Origin: an uncultured Aquabacterium sp.
GTDB taxonomy: Bacteria > Pseudomonadota > Gammaproteobacteria > Burkholderiales > Burkholderiaceae_C
Assembly: GCF_913773725.1 (NCBI RefSeq)
Contig: NZ_CAJYGK010000016.1
Span: 1-64,000 of the forward strand
DNA length: 64,000 bases
Direction: 5' to 3'
Both the position numbers and the translations under genes were made by a program. Shown in pieces: positions 18,103 to 26,126 of the stretch. Positions within the stretch are counted from its first letter, which is position 1. Each line of letters begins with the position of its first letter. The notes beneath the pieces were generated by a model. It made no database searches. It saw only the letters and a list, made by a program, of their open reading frames with translations, and was not told the origin of the DNA.

Positions 18103-19500
18103 TCAGGCAGCGGGCGCCTTGCCGCTCACGCTGCGGGCGCGAGCCTGGGCCTGGGCCAGCAGCTGCATCACCGCGGCCGAGGCCAGGCGGGTGCGCACCG
18201 AGTCGGCCCGGCTGGTCAGCACGATGGGCACGCGCGCGCCCAGCACGATGCCGGCGCTGTCGGCCCCGGCCAGGTACTGCAGCTGCTTGGCCACCATGTT
18301 GCCGGCTTCGAGGTTGGGCACGACCAGGATGTCGGCCTGCCCGGCCACCGGCGAGACGATGCCCTTGGTGCGCGCCGCCTCCAGGCTCACGGCGTTGTCG
18401 AACGCCAGCGGGCCATCGATGAGCCCGCCGGTGATCTGGCCGCGGTCGGCCATCTTGCACAGCATCGCGGCGTCCACCGTGGCCGGCATGACCGGGTTCA
18501 CGGTTTCCACGGCCGCCAGAATGGCCACCTTGGGTGTGGGCACGCCCAGCACCTGCGCCAGGTCGATGGCGTTCTGCACGATGTGGACCTTGTCCTGGAT
18601 GGTGGGGGCGATGTTGATGGCCGCGTCGGTCACCAGCAGCATGCGCGGGTAGGCCGGCACATCGAGCACGAAGACGTGGCTGATGCGCCGCTCGGTGCGC
18701 AACCCAGTGGCCCCGTTCACCACCGCGCCCATCAGCTCGTCGGTGTGCAGGCTGCCCTTCATCAATGACTGGACCTCGCCATCGCGGGCCAGCGCCACCG
18801 CCGCTTCGGCCGCCGCGTGGCTGTGCGGCGCATCCACCAGGCGGTAGGGTGTCAGGTCCAGCCCCTGCGCCTCGGCGACCGCCAGGATCTTCGCGCTGGG
18901 CCCCACCAGCACGGGCTCGATCAGGCCGAGCCGGGCCGATTCGATCGCCCCGCCCAGCGAGTCCGCATCGCACGGGTGCACCACGGCGCAGCGGGCGGGC
19001 GTCAGCCCTTCGCAGGCCTGCAGCAACCGGCCGAACACGTCGTTGCGGCGCAGGATGACCGAGGGGGTGTCACGCTGGTCGACGGTGATGGCCTGCGCCG
19101 GCGCCTGCACGGTCATGTGGCCTTCGAGGATCAGCGTGTCGCCGCGGTGCACGGTGCAGGCGATCAGAAGCTGATCGGGCGGGCGCTTGTCGGCCACGGT
19201 GAGCGTGGCAAGCAGCTCGTCGCCCACCTGCACGTGGCCGTTGAAACGCAGGTCGTGCGAGACGATCACGGTGCCGGGCCCGGGCAGGCGACGCTTGAGC
19301 AGCGCGTGCACCAGGGCTTCGGCGCTCACGCCCTCGCACACCGGAGCGGTCGCATTGGCTTCGTCGCGCTCGGGGCCGAAGGCGTTGACCTCGCCGGACA
19401 CCAGCGCCAGCAGCGACACCTCGTCGCGCGTGACGGTGTGCCGCTGCGTGAGGCTGGCGCCCTGCTGGATCTGGTCGAAGGTCTGGCTGGTGAAGTTCAT
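18103..19500 (-). CDS. MaoC-domain/phosphate acetyltransferase fusion
   Basis: The C-terminal 310 residues are a phosphate acetyl/butyryltransferase (VVHPCDADSLGGAIE, VNGATGLRTERRISHVFVLD, VLGARVPIVLTSRADSV) that swaps CoA for phosphate on acyl-CoA. The N-terminal 150 residues are a MaoC-like hot-dog domain (LVSGEVNAFG, GTVIVSHDLRFNGHVQVGD), the enoyl-CoA hydratase fold. The 465-residue fusion is known in proteobacteria. With ackA it probably forms an acyl-phosphate module. Whether the MaoC part is catalytic is not clear. Confidence 0.9.
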   Translation of the reverse strand: MNFTSQTFDQIQQGASLTQRHTVTRDEVSLLALVSGEVNAFGPERDEANATAPVCEGVSAEALVHALLKRRLPGPGTVIVSHDLRFNGHVQVGDELLATLTVADKRPPDQLLIACTVHRGDTLILEGHMTVQAPAQAITVDQRDTPSVILRRNDVFGRLLQACEGLTPARCAVVHPCDADSLGGAIESARLGLIEPVLVGPSAKILAVAEAQGLDLTPYRLVDAPHSHAAAEAAVALARDGEVQSLMKGSLHTDELMGAVVNGATGLRTERRISHVFVLDVPAYPRMLLVTDAAINIAPTIQDKVHIVQNAIDLAQVLGVPTPKVAILAAVETVNPVMPATVDAAMLCKMADRGQITGGLIDGPLAFDNAVSLEAARTKGIVSPVAGQADILVVPNLEAGNMVAKQLQYLAGADSAGIVLGARVPIVLTSRADSVRTRLASAAVMQLLAQAQARARSVSGKAPAA

Positions 19501-19614
19501 GCGGCTAGCATAGCCACTGCGCGTGACAGGTCCGCACCAGAGACCTTGTGCCACGTCAGGCAAGCGGGCTGCCCATGCGGAGTCTGTCGCGATGCCGACG
19601 CTCGCACGCCGCGC

Positions 19615-20094
19615 TCAGGCCGCGAGATCGATCAGCCTGCCAGCGACCTTCAGGGCATTCATGGCGTAGCCGGCCACGGCGCCGACCGCATCGTCCACGC
19701 CATGGGCCACCGACGACAGCCCGTCTTCCACCGCGTCCACGGCATCGCCGACCGCGTGGCTCACCGTGTCGCAGGCCTGCTCGACGGTCTCCACAGCGGC
19801 ATGCGCCGCCTGCCGTGCCCCACCGACCACGCTGTCATAGGTGTCCCCCACGGTGTGGACGGCGGTCGTGACCGCTTCCCCGACGGCCCGCACGTCGCGC
19901 GTGGCCTCGAGGTAGGCCGCGCGGGCGGCATCGCTCACGCCATCCACCACAGACGTCGCCACGCCGAGCAGAGGCCCCAGAGAGCCGCTGTCTTCGATGG
20001 CGGCGTTCGCAGAGCCGCCGTGGCGACCTGCCCGGTTGGCGAGGCAGGTGGAACTGCTCGGCGTCAGCCCGCCGAGGGTGGAAAACGTGTTCAT
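19615..20094 (-). CDS. Ala/Val-rich repetitive helical protein, unknown
   Basis: I do not recognise this 159-residue protein. After a Ser/Gly-rich start it consists of imperfect short repeats of the type VxxAVxTV or VGDAVDAVE from residue 45 to the end, rich in Ala, Val, Asp and His. These predict long amphipathic helices, as in LEA-like or phasin-like proteins. There is no signal peptide or catalytic motif. A possible ribosome site AAAGG lies in the upstream 20 bases. It could be a shadow frame, but the strongly patterned hydrophobicity argues for a real protein. Confidence 0.55.
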   Translation of the reverse strand: MNTFSTLGGLTPSSSTCLANRAGRHGGSANAAIEDSGSLGPLLGVATSVVDGVSDAARAAYLEATRDVRAVGEAVTTAVHTVGDTYDSVVGGARQAAHAAVETVEQACDTVSHAVGDAVDAVEDGLSSVAHGVDDAVGAVAGYAMNALKVAGRLIDLAA

Positions 20095-20410
20095 CGCGAA
20101 GTCCTCAGAAAGGTCAAAGGGGGATCGGTGATTTCAGCTTATCGCCCCGCCCGAATATCGATCCAGGGTGATGAAGGCCGATTGGGCCGCCTTTTACCCA
20201 CGAGAAACCCGACCGACACAAAGCGACATGGAATGACACACCTCGATATTGCGCCCAGTCTGTTCCGCTTATTCCTTGATCGCCTTTTTTCGATCATCGA
20301 CATGTCACCCAGGACACCAGAAATTCACTGCGCTTCACCATATATCAGCCTCGACACAAATGGGTTTCCTATACTTTTTTCAATCTCGCTCGCCCCTGAA
20401 AGGAAAACCC
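20095..20410. promoter_or_regulatory. AT-richer intergenic region with putative flgH promoter
   Basis: This 316-base gap between divergent genes is noticeably richer in A and T than its surroundings. It holds an inverted repeat TGATCG/CGATCA at 20277..20296 around a T-run. A TATACT -10-like element at 20370..20375 could serve flgH. No gene is seen in it. Confidence 0.4.
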
Positions 20411-21145
20411 ATGCGCCCCGCCCTGCCCTCGCCCCCGTTCGGCCCGAACAAAACCAGGCACCCGCTGCGCCGTGCCATGCAGGGCGTTCTGGTGGCGCTC
20501 GGCCTCACCGTGATGGGGGGCTGCACCGGCCCCCTGGTCCAGAGCCCCACGGTCGTGCGCCCGATGACGCCGCCGCCCTACGTCGAGCGGGTCGCAACCG
20601 GGTCGCTCTATCAGGCCGGGGCCAGCAGCTGGCTGTTCCAGGACGAAAAGCGACCCTCCAACATCGGCGACACGGTCAAGATCGACATTGCCGAGCAGCA
20701 AAGTGCGCGCAACAAGGTCAACTCGGAGGCCCGGCGCGCCAACAGCGTGGCGGTCAAGGGCCCGGGAGGGGGCGGGCAGAGCGGCTTCGTCAGGAGCCTG
20801 CTCAATGCCGACGCCTCGGCCTCCGGCAGCGACACCTTCAAGGGGGATGGCACGACCGAGCAGAGCAGCGCCTTCACCGGCCGGCTGGCCGCGCAGGTGA
20901 TCAACGTGCTGCCCAACGGACATCTTGTGGTCGCGGGCGAGAAGAACATCGTCTTCAACGGCAACGCCAGCACCTTGCGCTTCTCGGGCATCGTGAACCC
21001 GAAGGACATTCAGCTCGGCGGCGTGGTGTCCTCGCGCGACATCGTGGACGCCCGCATGGAGCAGGTGGGTCAGGGCGATGTGACGGCCGCCTCGTCCCGC
21101 ACCTGGATCCAGCGCGTGCTGACCAACGCCCTGACGATCTGGTGA
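20411..21145 (+). CDS. flgH: Flagellar L-ring-like lipoprotein FlgH, orphan copy
   Basis: FlgH forms the outer-membrane L ring of the flagellar basal body. The 244-residue protein has a signal peptide with lipobox VMGGC. It also has the family segments TGSLYQ, WLFQDEKRPSNIGDTVKIDI, GHLVVAGEKNIVFNG and LRFSGIVNPKDI. The start at 20411 has AGGAAAA upstream. No other flagellar gene is present in the window, and the usual neighbours flgG and flgI are absent, so this is an isolated copy. It might be a secondary system's part or a displaced main copy. Confidence 0.87.
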   Translation: MRPALPSPPFGPNKTRHPLRRAMQGVLVALGLTVMGGCTGPLVQSPTVVRPMTPPPYVERVATGSLYQAGASSWLFQDEKRPSNIGDTVKIDIAEQQSARNKVNSEARRANSVAVKGPGGGGQSGFVRSLLNADASASGSDTFKGDGTTEQSSAFTGRLAAQVINVLPNGHLVVAGEKNIVFNGNASTLRFSGIVNPKDIQLGGVVSSRDIVDARMEQVGQGDVTAASSRTWIQRVLTNALTIW

Positions 21146-21152
21146 GGCCGGG

Positions 21153-21767
21153 TCAGTCCCGGCGGGCCGTGAGCGCGTCGGGCCGCAAGGCTGGCGGGCC
21201 CTGCACGATGGCGCGCACCAGGGGGGCCAGCTTGCGCCGTGTGCTGGCCCACTTGCCAAAGCCCATGGCGTCGAGCGCGAAGCCGGCGCTGGCGAGCACA
21301 CGCCCCTCCTCACGCACCGTCAGCGAGGCCGTCGCCAGATAGGGTTCGGCCACGGTGCCGAATGTCGGCACCTCCCATTGGATGAAGGCCGTGTAGTTCA
21401 GCGTGGTCCGACAAGCAAAGGGCACGAGCCCGCTCTCGTAGACGCGGCTCTGCACCCCCAGCGCGGCCAGCTCGGCCTGGATGGCAGGCACCACGTCGTG
21501 CGGGTGGGCCACCCGGTTGAGCTCGATGCACACGCTGTCATAGGGGACATGGGGATGCCACACCACGTCGCGGGCTTCGAACGGTGCGGCATGCAGCGCA
21601 TTGCTGGCCGCCAGCCCGGCTGCTTTGACGACCTCGACTGTCGGGCTGATGGACAGCACGGAGCATCCGCTCAAACCCACGGCGCAGCCCATTCCGACCA
21701 GGGTCGACATCCACCCGGATATTCGAACCCGGGCCACGAAAAATGAAATGGCGGGAAAGTGGTGCAT
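21153..21767 (-). CDS. Putative lipoprotein (Sbal_3080-like)
   Basis: The protein has an N-terminal signal region with Arg13 and Arg15 and a lipobox GLSGC (Cys35 from the first Met). A start at 21710 (MSTLVG) is possible but would lack basic residues. The mature part contains YDSVCIELN and FACRTTLNYTAFIQWEV, with two cysteines that could form a disulfide, and ASLTVREEGRVL. The pattern recalls a lipoprotein family I remember as Sbal_3080; function unknown. It converges with flgH, leaving 7 bases between the two stops. Confidence 0.65.
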   Translation of the reverse strand: MHHFPAISFFVARVRISGWMSTLVGMGCAVGLSGCSVLSISPTVEVVKAAGLAASNALHAAPFEARDVVWHPHVPYDSVCIELNRVAHPHDVVPAIQAELAALGVQSRVYESGLVPFACRTTLNYTAFIQWEVPTFGTVAEPYLATASLTVREEGRVLASAGFALDAMGFGKWASTRRKLAPLVRAIVQGPPALRPDALTARRD

Positions 21768-21860
21768 GCCCCCATTTCAGCAATCCCGCGCGAAAAAAAC
21801 AAGCGTCGCCATCCCCGAATAAACCACCCGACGCGACATTCACCGGACCGGAAAAACCAT

Positions 21861-22766
21861 TTATTTCACCCCGGACACAAATTGAATCCGGGCGAGCCAG
21901 TCGATGAAGGCCCGCACGCGCAAAGGCAAATGCCGCTGCGCCGGATACACCACCGACAGCGGCAGGCCGGGCGGTCGATGCCGGGTCAGGCACTCCACGA
22001 GCGAGCCGGCCTCGATCTGGCGCTGCACGTGGTAATGCGGCACCTGGATCAGACCAAAGCCCGCCTCGCCAGCCGCCACATAGGCATCCCCGTTGTGTGC
22101 CGACACGGTGGCCGGCAGACTCACTTCACGCACCTGACCGTCGGGTGACTGGAACGCCAGGGGCACGGTCTTGCCCGAACCGGCGGCCACATAGCCCACC
22201 ATGCGGTGCGACGCGAGTTCCTCCAGTTCCTGCGGTCGCCCGTGTCGGGCCACATAGCCCGCACTGGCACACGTCAACTGCGGCAAGGTGGCCAGGCGGC
22301 GCGCCACCAGGGTGGAGTCGCTGAGCTCGCCGATGCGCAGCACGCAGTCGACGCCCTCTTTCACCAGGTCGATGCGCCGATCGTGTGTGCTGACCTCGAC
22401 CGTGATGCGAGGGTGGCGCTCGCAGAAATCCGGCATCAGCGGGGCCAGCACATGCCGCCACAAGGTGCCGGACAGGTCGATGCGCAAACGGCCCTGGGGC
22501 TTCAGCGCCGAATCCGAAAACGCCTGCTCCGCCCGCTCCAAGTCGGCGAGGATGGCCACGCACCGCTGCTGAAAGGCCAGCCCCTCTTCGGTGGGCGACA
22601 CATGCCGCGTGGTGCGTGCCAGCAGCCGCACGCCCAGGCGGGACTCGAGTTGCTTGATGGCCTGGGTGGCGGTGGCCCGTGGCATGCCCAGTTCGGCGGC
22701 GGCCTTGGTGAAACTGCCCAGGTGCACGATGCGCACGAAGAGCCGCAACGTCTCGAAACGGTCCAT
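21861..22766 (-). CDS. LysR-family regulator next to benE
   Basis: This 301-residue transcription factor has an N-terminal winged helix-turn-helix (LRLFVRIVHLGSFTKAAAEL) and a C-terminal periplasmic-binding-like domain for a small ligand. Its gene is divergent from benE, and an 18-bp perfect palindrome lies between them, so it probably controls benE and itself. It belongs to the CrgA-like LysR subgroup by its DRFETLRLF start. The inducer is not evident from sequence. Confidence 0.88.
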   Translation of the reverse strand: MDRFETLRLFVRIVHLGSFTKAAAELGMPRATATQAIKQLESRLGVRLLARTTRHVSPTEEGLAFQQRCVAILADLERAEQAFSDSALKPQGRLRIDLSGTLWRHVLAPLMPDFCERHPRITVEVSTHDRRIDLVKEGVDCVLRIGELSDSTLVARRLATLPQLTCASAGYVARHGRPQELEELASHRMVGYVAAGSGKTVPLAFQSPDGQVREVSLPATVSAHNGDAYVAAGEAGFGLIQVPHYHVQRQIEAGSLVECLTRHRPPGLPLSVVYPAQRHLPLRVRAFIDWLARIQFVSGVK

Positions 22767-22812
22767 ACCTCGGAGGATTGTTCACGTGGAGCAAACAGTG
22801 TGCTCGCGTCAC

Positions 22813-22830
22813 GCGGCTTGATCAAGCCGC
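22813..22830. promoter_or_regulatory. Perfect 18-bp palindrome, likely operator
   Basis: GCGGCTTGATCAAGCCGC reads identically on both strands and lies in the 107-base space between the divergent LysR and benE genes. An operator for the LysR protein is the simplest reading. Confidence 0.55.
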
Positions 22831-22873
22831 CCAGACCCGGAGAATCGGGCGCTTCCGCCTTCACGCTCACGCC

Positions 22874-24061
22874 ATGAGCCTGCGCATGCTTCGCCAAGAC
22901 TGGTCTGTTTCCGCCGTGACCGCCGGCTTCATCGCGGTGCTCGTGTCGTATGCCGGCCCGCTGCTCATCCTGTTTCAGGCCGCGCAGGTCGGCATGGTGC
23001 CCCCCGACATCGTGGCTTCATGGGTGTGGGCCATCTCGATCGGGGCGGCGGTCTCGGGCATCGCGCTGAGCGCGTGGTTCAAGGTACCGGTCATCACGGC
23101 GTGGTCCGCACCGGGCTCGGCCCTGCTCGTCACCCTCCTGCCGGACATGCCCCTCAGCGAGGTCGTCGGGGCCTACCTCACCGCGGCCGTGCTGATCGGG
23201 GTGATCGGGCTGTCCGGCCTGTTCGACCGGCTGATGCAGCTCATCCCCAGAGGCGTCGCCTACGGCATGATGGCCGGCATCCTGTTCCAGTTCGGGCTGC
23301 GGGCATTCAAATCCATGGAGGCCCTGCCGCTGCTGACCGGGTGCATGCTGGTGGGTTACCTGGTGTTCAAGCGCCGGTGGCCGCGCTACCACATGGTGTG
23401 GGTGCTGGGGCTGGCACTCCTGCTGGCCGTGCTGCAGCCCCATCCGAGCTGGCCGGCCCTGAGCCTGCGGCCCACCGTGCCCACCCTGACCTGGCCGGTC
23501 TGGACCTGGTCGGCCACCTTCAGCTTGGCGCTGCCACTCGTGCTCGTCAGCCTGTCCGGCCAGTTCATGCCCGGCATGGCCATTCTGCAGGCAGCCGGGT
23601 ACCGCGTCGCGGCCCGCCCCCTCATCGCCGTCACCAGTGCGGTGTCCATCGTGACCGCGCTCTTCGGCGGCATCACCACCGTGCTGGCGGCCATCACCGC
23701 CGCGCTGTGCACCGGGCGCGATGCGCACGAAGACCCGGGCAGACGCTATGTGGCCGGCCTGTCCAACGGCCTGTTCTACCTGATCGGCGGCACCTTCGGT
23801 GGCCTCATTGTCTGGTTGTTCGCGGTGCTGCCCGGCCCCTTCGTGGCCGTGCTGGCAGGTCTGGCGCTGACGGGCGCCATCACCAGCAACGTGCTGGGTG
23901 CCGTCACCGACGAAGCCCACCGCGAGCCCGCCATCCTCACCTTCCTGGCCACGGCCTCGGGGGTGAGTTTTCTGGGGCTGGGCTCGGCCTTCTGGGGGGT
24001 GCTGGTGGGTGCGCTGGCCTGTGCGATCCAGGCGCGGCGCCCACGGGCCTCGGTCGCTTGA
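22874..24061 (+). CDS. benE: Benzoate/H+ symporter BenE
   Basis: BenE imports benzoate with protons across the inner membrane. The 395-residue protein is mostly hydrophobic with about 11-12 membrane spans. It carries the family segments VSYAGPLLILFQAA, WSAPGSALL, VSLSGQFMPGMAILQAAGY and TVLAAITAALCTG. The start MSLRML is at 22874; the in-frame region upstream is not protein-like. It is transcribed separately from the ben operon. Confidence 0.93.
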   Translation: MSLRMLRQDWSVSAVTAGFIAVLVSYAGPLLILFQAAQVGMVPPDIVASWVWAISIGAAVSGIALSAWFKVPVITAWSAPGSALLVTLLPDMPLSEVVGAYLTAAVLIGVIGLSGLFDRLMQLIPRGVAYGMMAGILFQFGLRAFKSMEALPLLTGCMLVGYLVFKRRWPRYHMVWVLGLALLLAVLQPHPSWPALSLRPTVPTLTWPVWTWSATFSLALPLVLVSLSGQFMPGMAILQAAGYRVAARPLIAVTSAVSIVTALFGGITTVLAAITAALCTGRDAHEDPGRRYVAGLSNGLFYLIGGTFGGLIVWLFAVLPGPFVAVLAGLALTGAITSNVLGAVTDEAHREPAILTFLATASGVSFLGLGSAFWGVLVGALACAIQARRPRASVA

Positions 24062-24084
24062 GCTGCGCCCGGCCAGCACCGCCC

Positions 24085-25050
24085 TCAGATCAGGGCGGCC
24101 GGATCGCCGATGATGCCCGCGGCGCGGAGCTGCGCCCGCTCCTCCTGCTGACGCCGCTCTTCGGCCTGCATGCGGTAGATGTCGTCGATCAGCCGGCGCA
24201 GCAGCAACAGGTCCTCGGACTGGTCGTGCAAGCGGGTGCTCATGATGATGGGCGAGACCATGCCCGGATCGACAAAGGGCCGGTACACCACCTCGTCAGG
24301 ACGCAGGCGCTGCACGCCCGTCGGCACCACGCACAGGCCCATGCCCGACGCCACCAGGCCGAGCGCCGTCTGGATTTCCTGCACCTCGTGCACGGCCACC
24401 GGCTCGACACCGCGGTCTCGAAACATGGACAAGACCTGGTCAGCGAAGCTCGGACGGGGTTTCCTAGGGTAAATCAGATGGGGAAAGCGGGCCGCCTGTG
24501 CGAGACTGACCGGCTGGGCGCCATGTGCCAGCTCATGCTCGCAAGGTATGGCCAGAACCAGCTGTTCCTCGCGGAGCACCTCCCGCTTGATGGCCGGGTC
24601 CTCCAGCCGGATGCGGCCATACCCGACGTCGATCCGCCCGGCCTTCAGGGCCTCGAACTGGTCCACCGTCGACATTTCCACCAGCGAGATTTCGGTGCCC
24701 GGACGCTCAGCCCGAAACAGCCGCACCAGGCGCGGCAACGCGCCGTACATGGTGGACGACACGAACCCGATCACCAGGCGCTTGTCCGCGGCAGCCACGC
24801 GCCGTGTGGTCTGAATGGCTTCGCGCGCCTGCTCGAGCATGCGGGTCGCGTGCGTGTAGAAAAAGCGCCCCGCCTCGGTCAGTTTCAACGGCCGTGAGCC
24901 CCGTTCGAACAGGGGCAATCCCAGTTCATCTTCCAGATCCTGAATCTGCCGGCTCAGCGGGGGCTGCGAAATGTGCAGCCTTTCCGCAGCGCGCGTGAAA
25001 TTCTGCTCGTCCGCGACGGCCACGAAGTACTTCAGGTGGCGCAACTCCAT
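24085..25050 (-). CDS. BenM/CatM-like LysR regulator of benzoate degradation
   Basis: The 321-residue LysR protein (MELRHLKYFVAVADEQNFTR, then LHISQPPLSRQIQDLEDELG) matches the CatM/BenM/CatR subgroup, whose effectors are benzoate and cis,cis-muconate. The gene is divergent from catA-benABCD with 140 bases between. A BenM-type operator half-pair lies 6 bases from its own start codon, which suggests activation of catA and autorepression. The C-terminal tail is unusually rich in Glu, Gln and Arg. Confidence 0.9.
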   Translation of the reverse strand: MELRHLKYFVAVADEQNFTRAAERLHISQPPLSRQIQDLEDELGLPLFERGSRPLKLTEAGRFFYTHATRMLEQAREAIQTTRRVAAADKRLVIGFVSSTMYGALPRLVRLFRAERPGTEISLVEMSTVDQFEALKAGRIDVGYGRIRLEDPAIKREVLREEQLVLAIPCEHELAHGAQPVSLAQAARFPHLIYPRKPRPSFADQVLSMFRDRGVEPVAVHEVQEIQTALGLVASGMGLCVVPTGVQRLRPDEVVYRPFVDPGMVSPIIMSTRLHDQSEDLLLLRRLIDDIYRMQAEERRQQEERAQLRAAGIIGDPAALI

Positions 25051-25055
25051 TTTCC

Positions 25056-25070
25056 ATACCTTTCAGATAT
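25056..25070. promoter_or_regulatory. BenM/CatM-type operator ATAC-N7-ATAT
   Basis: ATAC, seven bases, ATAT. The consensus for this LysR subgroup is ATAC-N7-GTAT, so one base differs. It lies between the divergent regulator and catA, close to the regulator start. Confidence 0.6.
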
Positions 25071-25090
25071 GAAACGAGTCTAAAACCGTC

Positions 25091-25121
25091 TTGGACACCA
25101 CACAAGGTCTCTTCCTAAGAT
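25091..25121 (+). promoter_or_regulatory. Putative catA-ben promoter
   Basis: TTGGAC at 25091 and TAAGAT at 25116 are spaced 19 bases apart. The long spacing would fit an activator-dependent promoter. Confidence 0.35.
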
Positions 25122-25190
25122 CGCGCCACATCCAGTCGCTTTCCACCCGGAAATTCGGACTGCCCCCCCCCGCCGTATCAGGAGACCCTC

Positions 25191-26105
25191 ATGGACAAGA
25201 AGACCATCGACGCCCTTGTCGAGCGCATCAACCACACCGGCGTGACCGGTCCTGGCAACCCCCGCATCAAGACCATCGTCACCCGCATGGTGCGCGATCT
25301 GATGATCCAGATCGACGAACTGGACATCCAGCCGGAGGAATTCTGGGCCGGCCTGAACTTCCTGAGCGAAGCCGGCCGCAACGGCGAACTCGGCCTGATC
25401 GCGCCGGGCATCGGCATCGAACACTTCCTGGACCTGCGCATGGACGAGGCCGAGGCCAAAGCCGGCCTGACCGGCGGCACGCCCCGCACCATCGAGGGCC
25501 CGCTGTACGTTGCCGGCGCCCCCGTTGCGCAGGGCTTCGCGCGCCTGGACGATGGCACCAGCCCCGGTGAGACCGTGATCATGAAGGGCGTGGTGCGCAC
25601 CACCGACGGCAAGCCGGTGGCCGGCGCCAAGGTCGAGGTCTGGCACGCCAACCACCTGGGCAACTACTCCTACTTCGACACGACGCAGAGCGCCTTCAAC
25701 CTGCGCCGCACCATCATCACCGATGCCGAAGGCCGCTATGCCTTCCGCAGCATCCTGCCCGTGGGCTACAGCTGCCCGCCCGGCGGCTCGACCGACCGCC
25801 TGCTGCAGGCCCTCGGCCGCCACGGCCACCGCCCGGCCCACATCCACTTCTTCGTGACGGCCCCGGGCTGCCGCAAGCTGACCACGCAGATCAACATCGA
25901 GAACGACCCGCACCTGTGGGACGACTTCGCCTTCGGCACGCGTGAAGGCCTGGTGCCCGCCGTCAAGAAGATCGACGACCCGGCCGCCGCCGCGCAGTTC
26001 GACCTCAGCGGCCCCTTCCTGCAAATCGACTTCGACTTCACGGTGCACGCCGAAGCCCCGGCCGCCCCGGCAACCGACTTCGCCCGCCCCCGCGCCGCCG
26101 CCTGA
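25191..26105 (+). CDS. catA: Catechol 1,2-dioxygenase
   Basis: CatA opens catechol between its hydroxyl groups to give cis,cis-muconate. The 304-residue intradiol enzyme has an N-terminal helical linker domain and a beta-sandwich core. Fe(III) ligands are Tyr159 (GNYSYFD), Tyr193 (PVGYSCPP), His217 and His219 (RPAHIHFF). The start has AGGAGA upstream. It is the first gene of the operon, 21 bases before benA, so the product of the ben steps is consumed by an enzyme made from the same message. Confidence 0.96.
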   Translation: MDKKTIDALVERINHTGVTGPGNPRIKTIVTRMVRDLMIQIDELDIQPEEFWAGLNFLSEAGRNGELGLIAPGIGIEHFLDLRMDEAEAKAGLTGGTPRTIEGPLYVAGAPVAQGFARLDDGTSPGETVIMKGVVRTTDGKPVAGAKVEVWHANHLGNYSYFDTTQSAFNLRRTIITDAEGRYAFRSILPVGYSCPPGGSTDRLLQALGRHGHRPAHIHFFVTAPGCRKLTTQINIENDPHLWDDFAFGTREGLVPAVKKIDDPAAAAQFDLSGPFLQIDFDFTVHAEAPAAPATDFARPRAAA

Positions 26106-26126
26106 TCCCTGCACACGGAGCACACC

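Noticed and set aside
18817-21342. 841-codon open frame on the plus strand
   Set aside because: It overlaps pta antisense and flgH out of frame, and its composition (Arg, Gly and His-rich) is that of a shadow.
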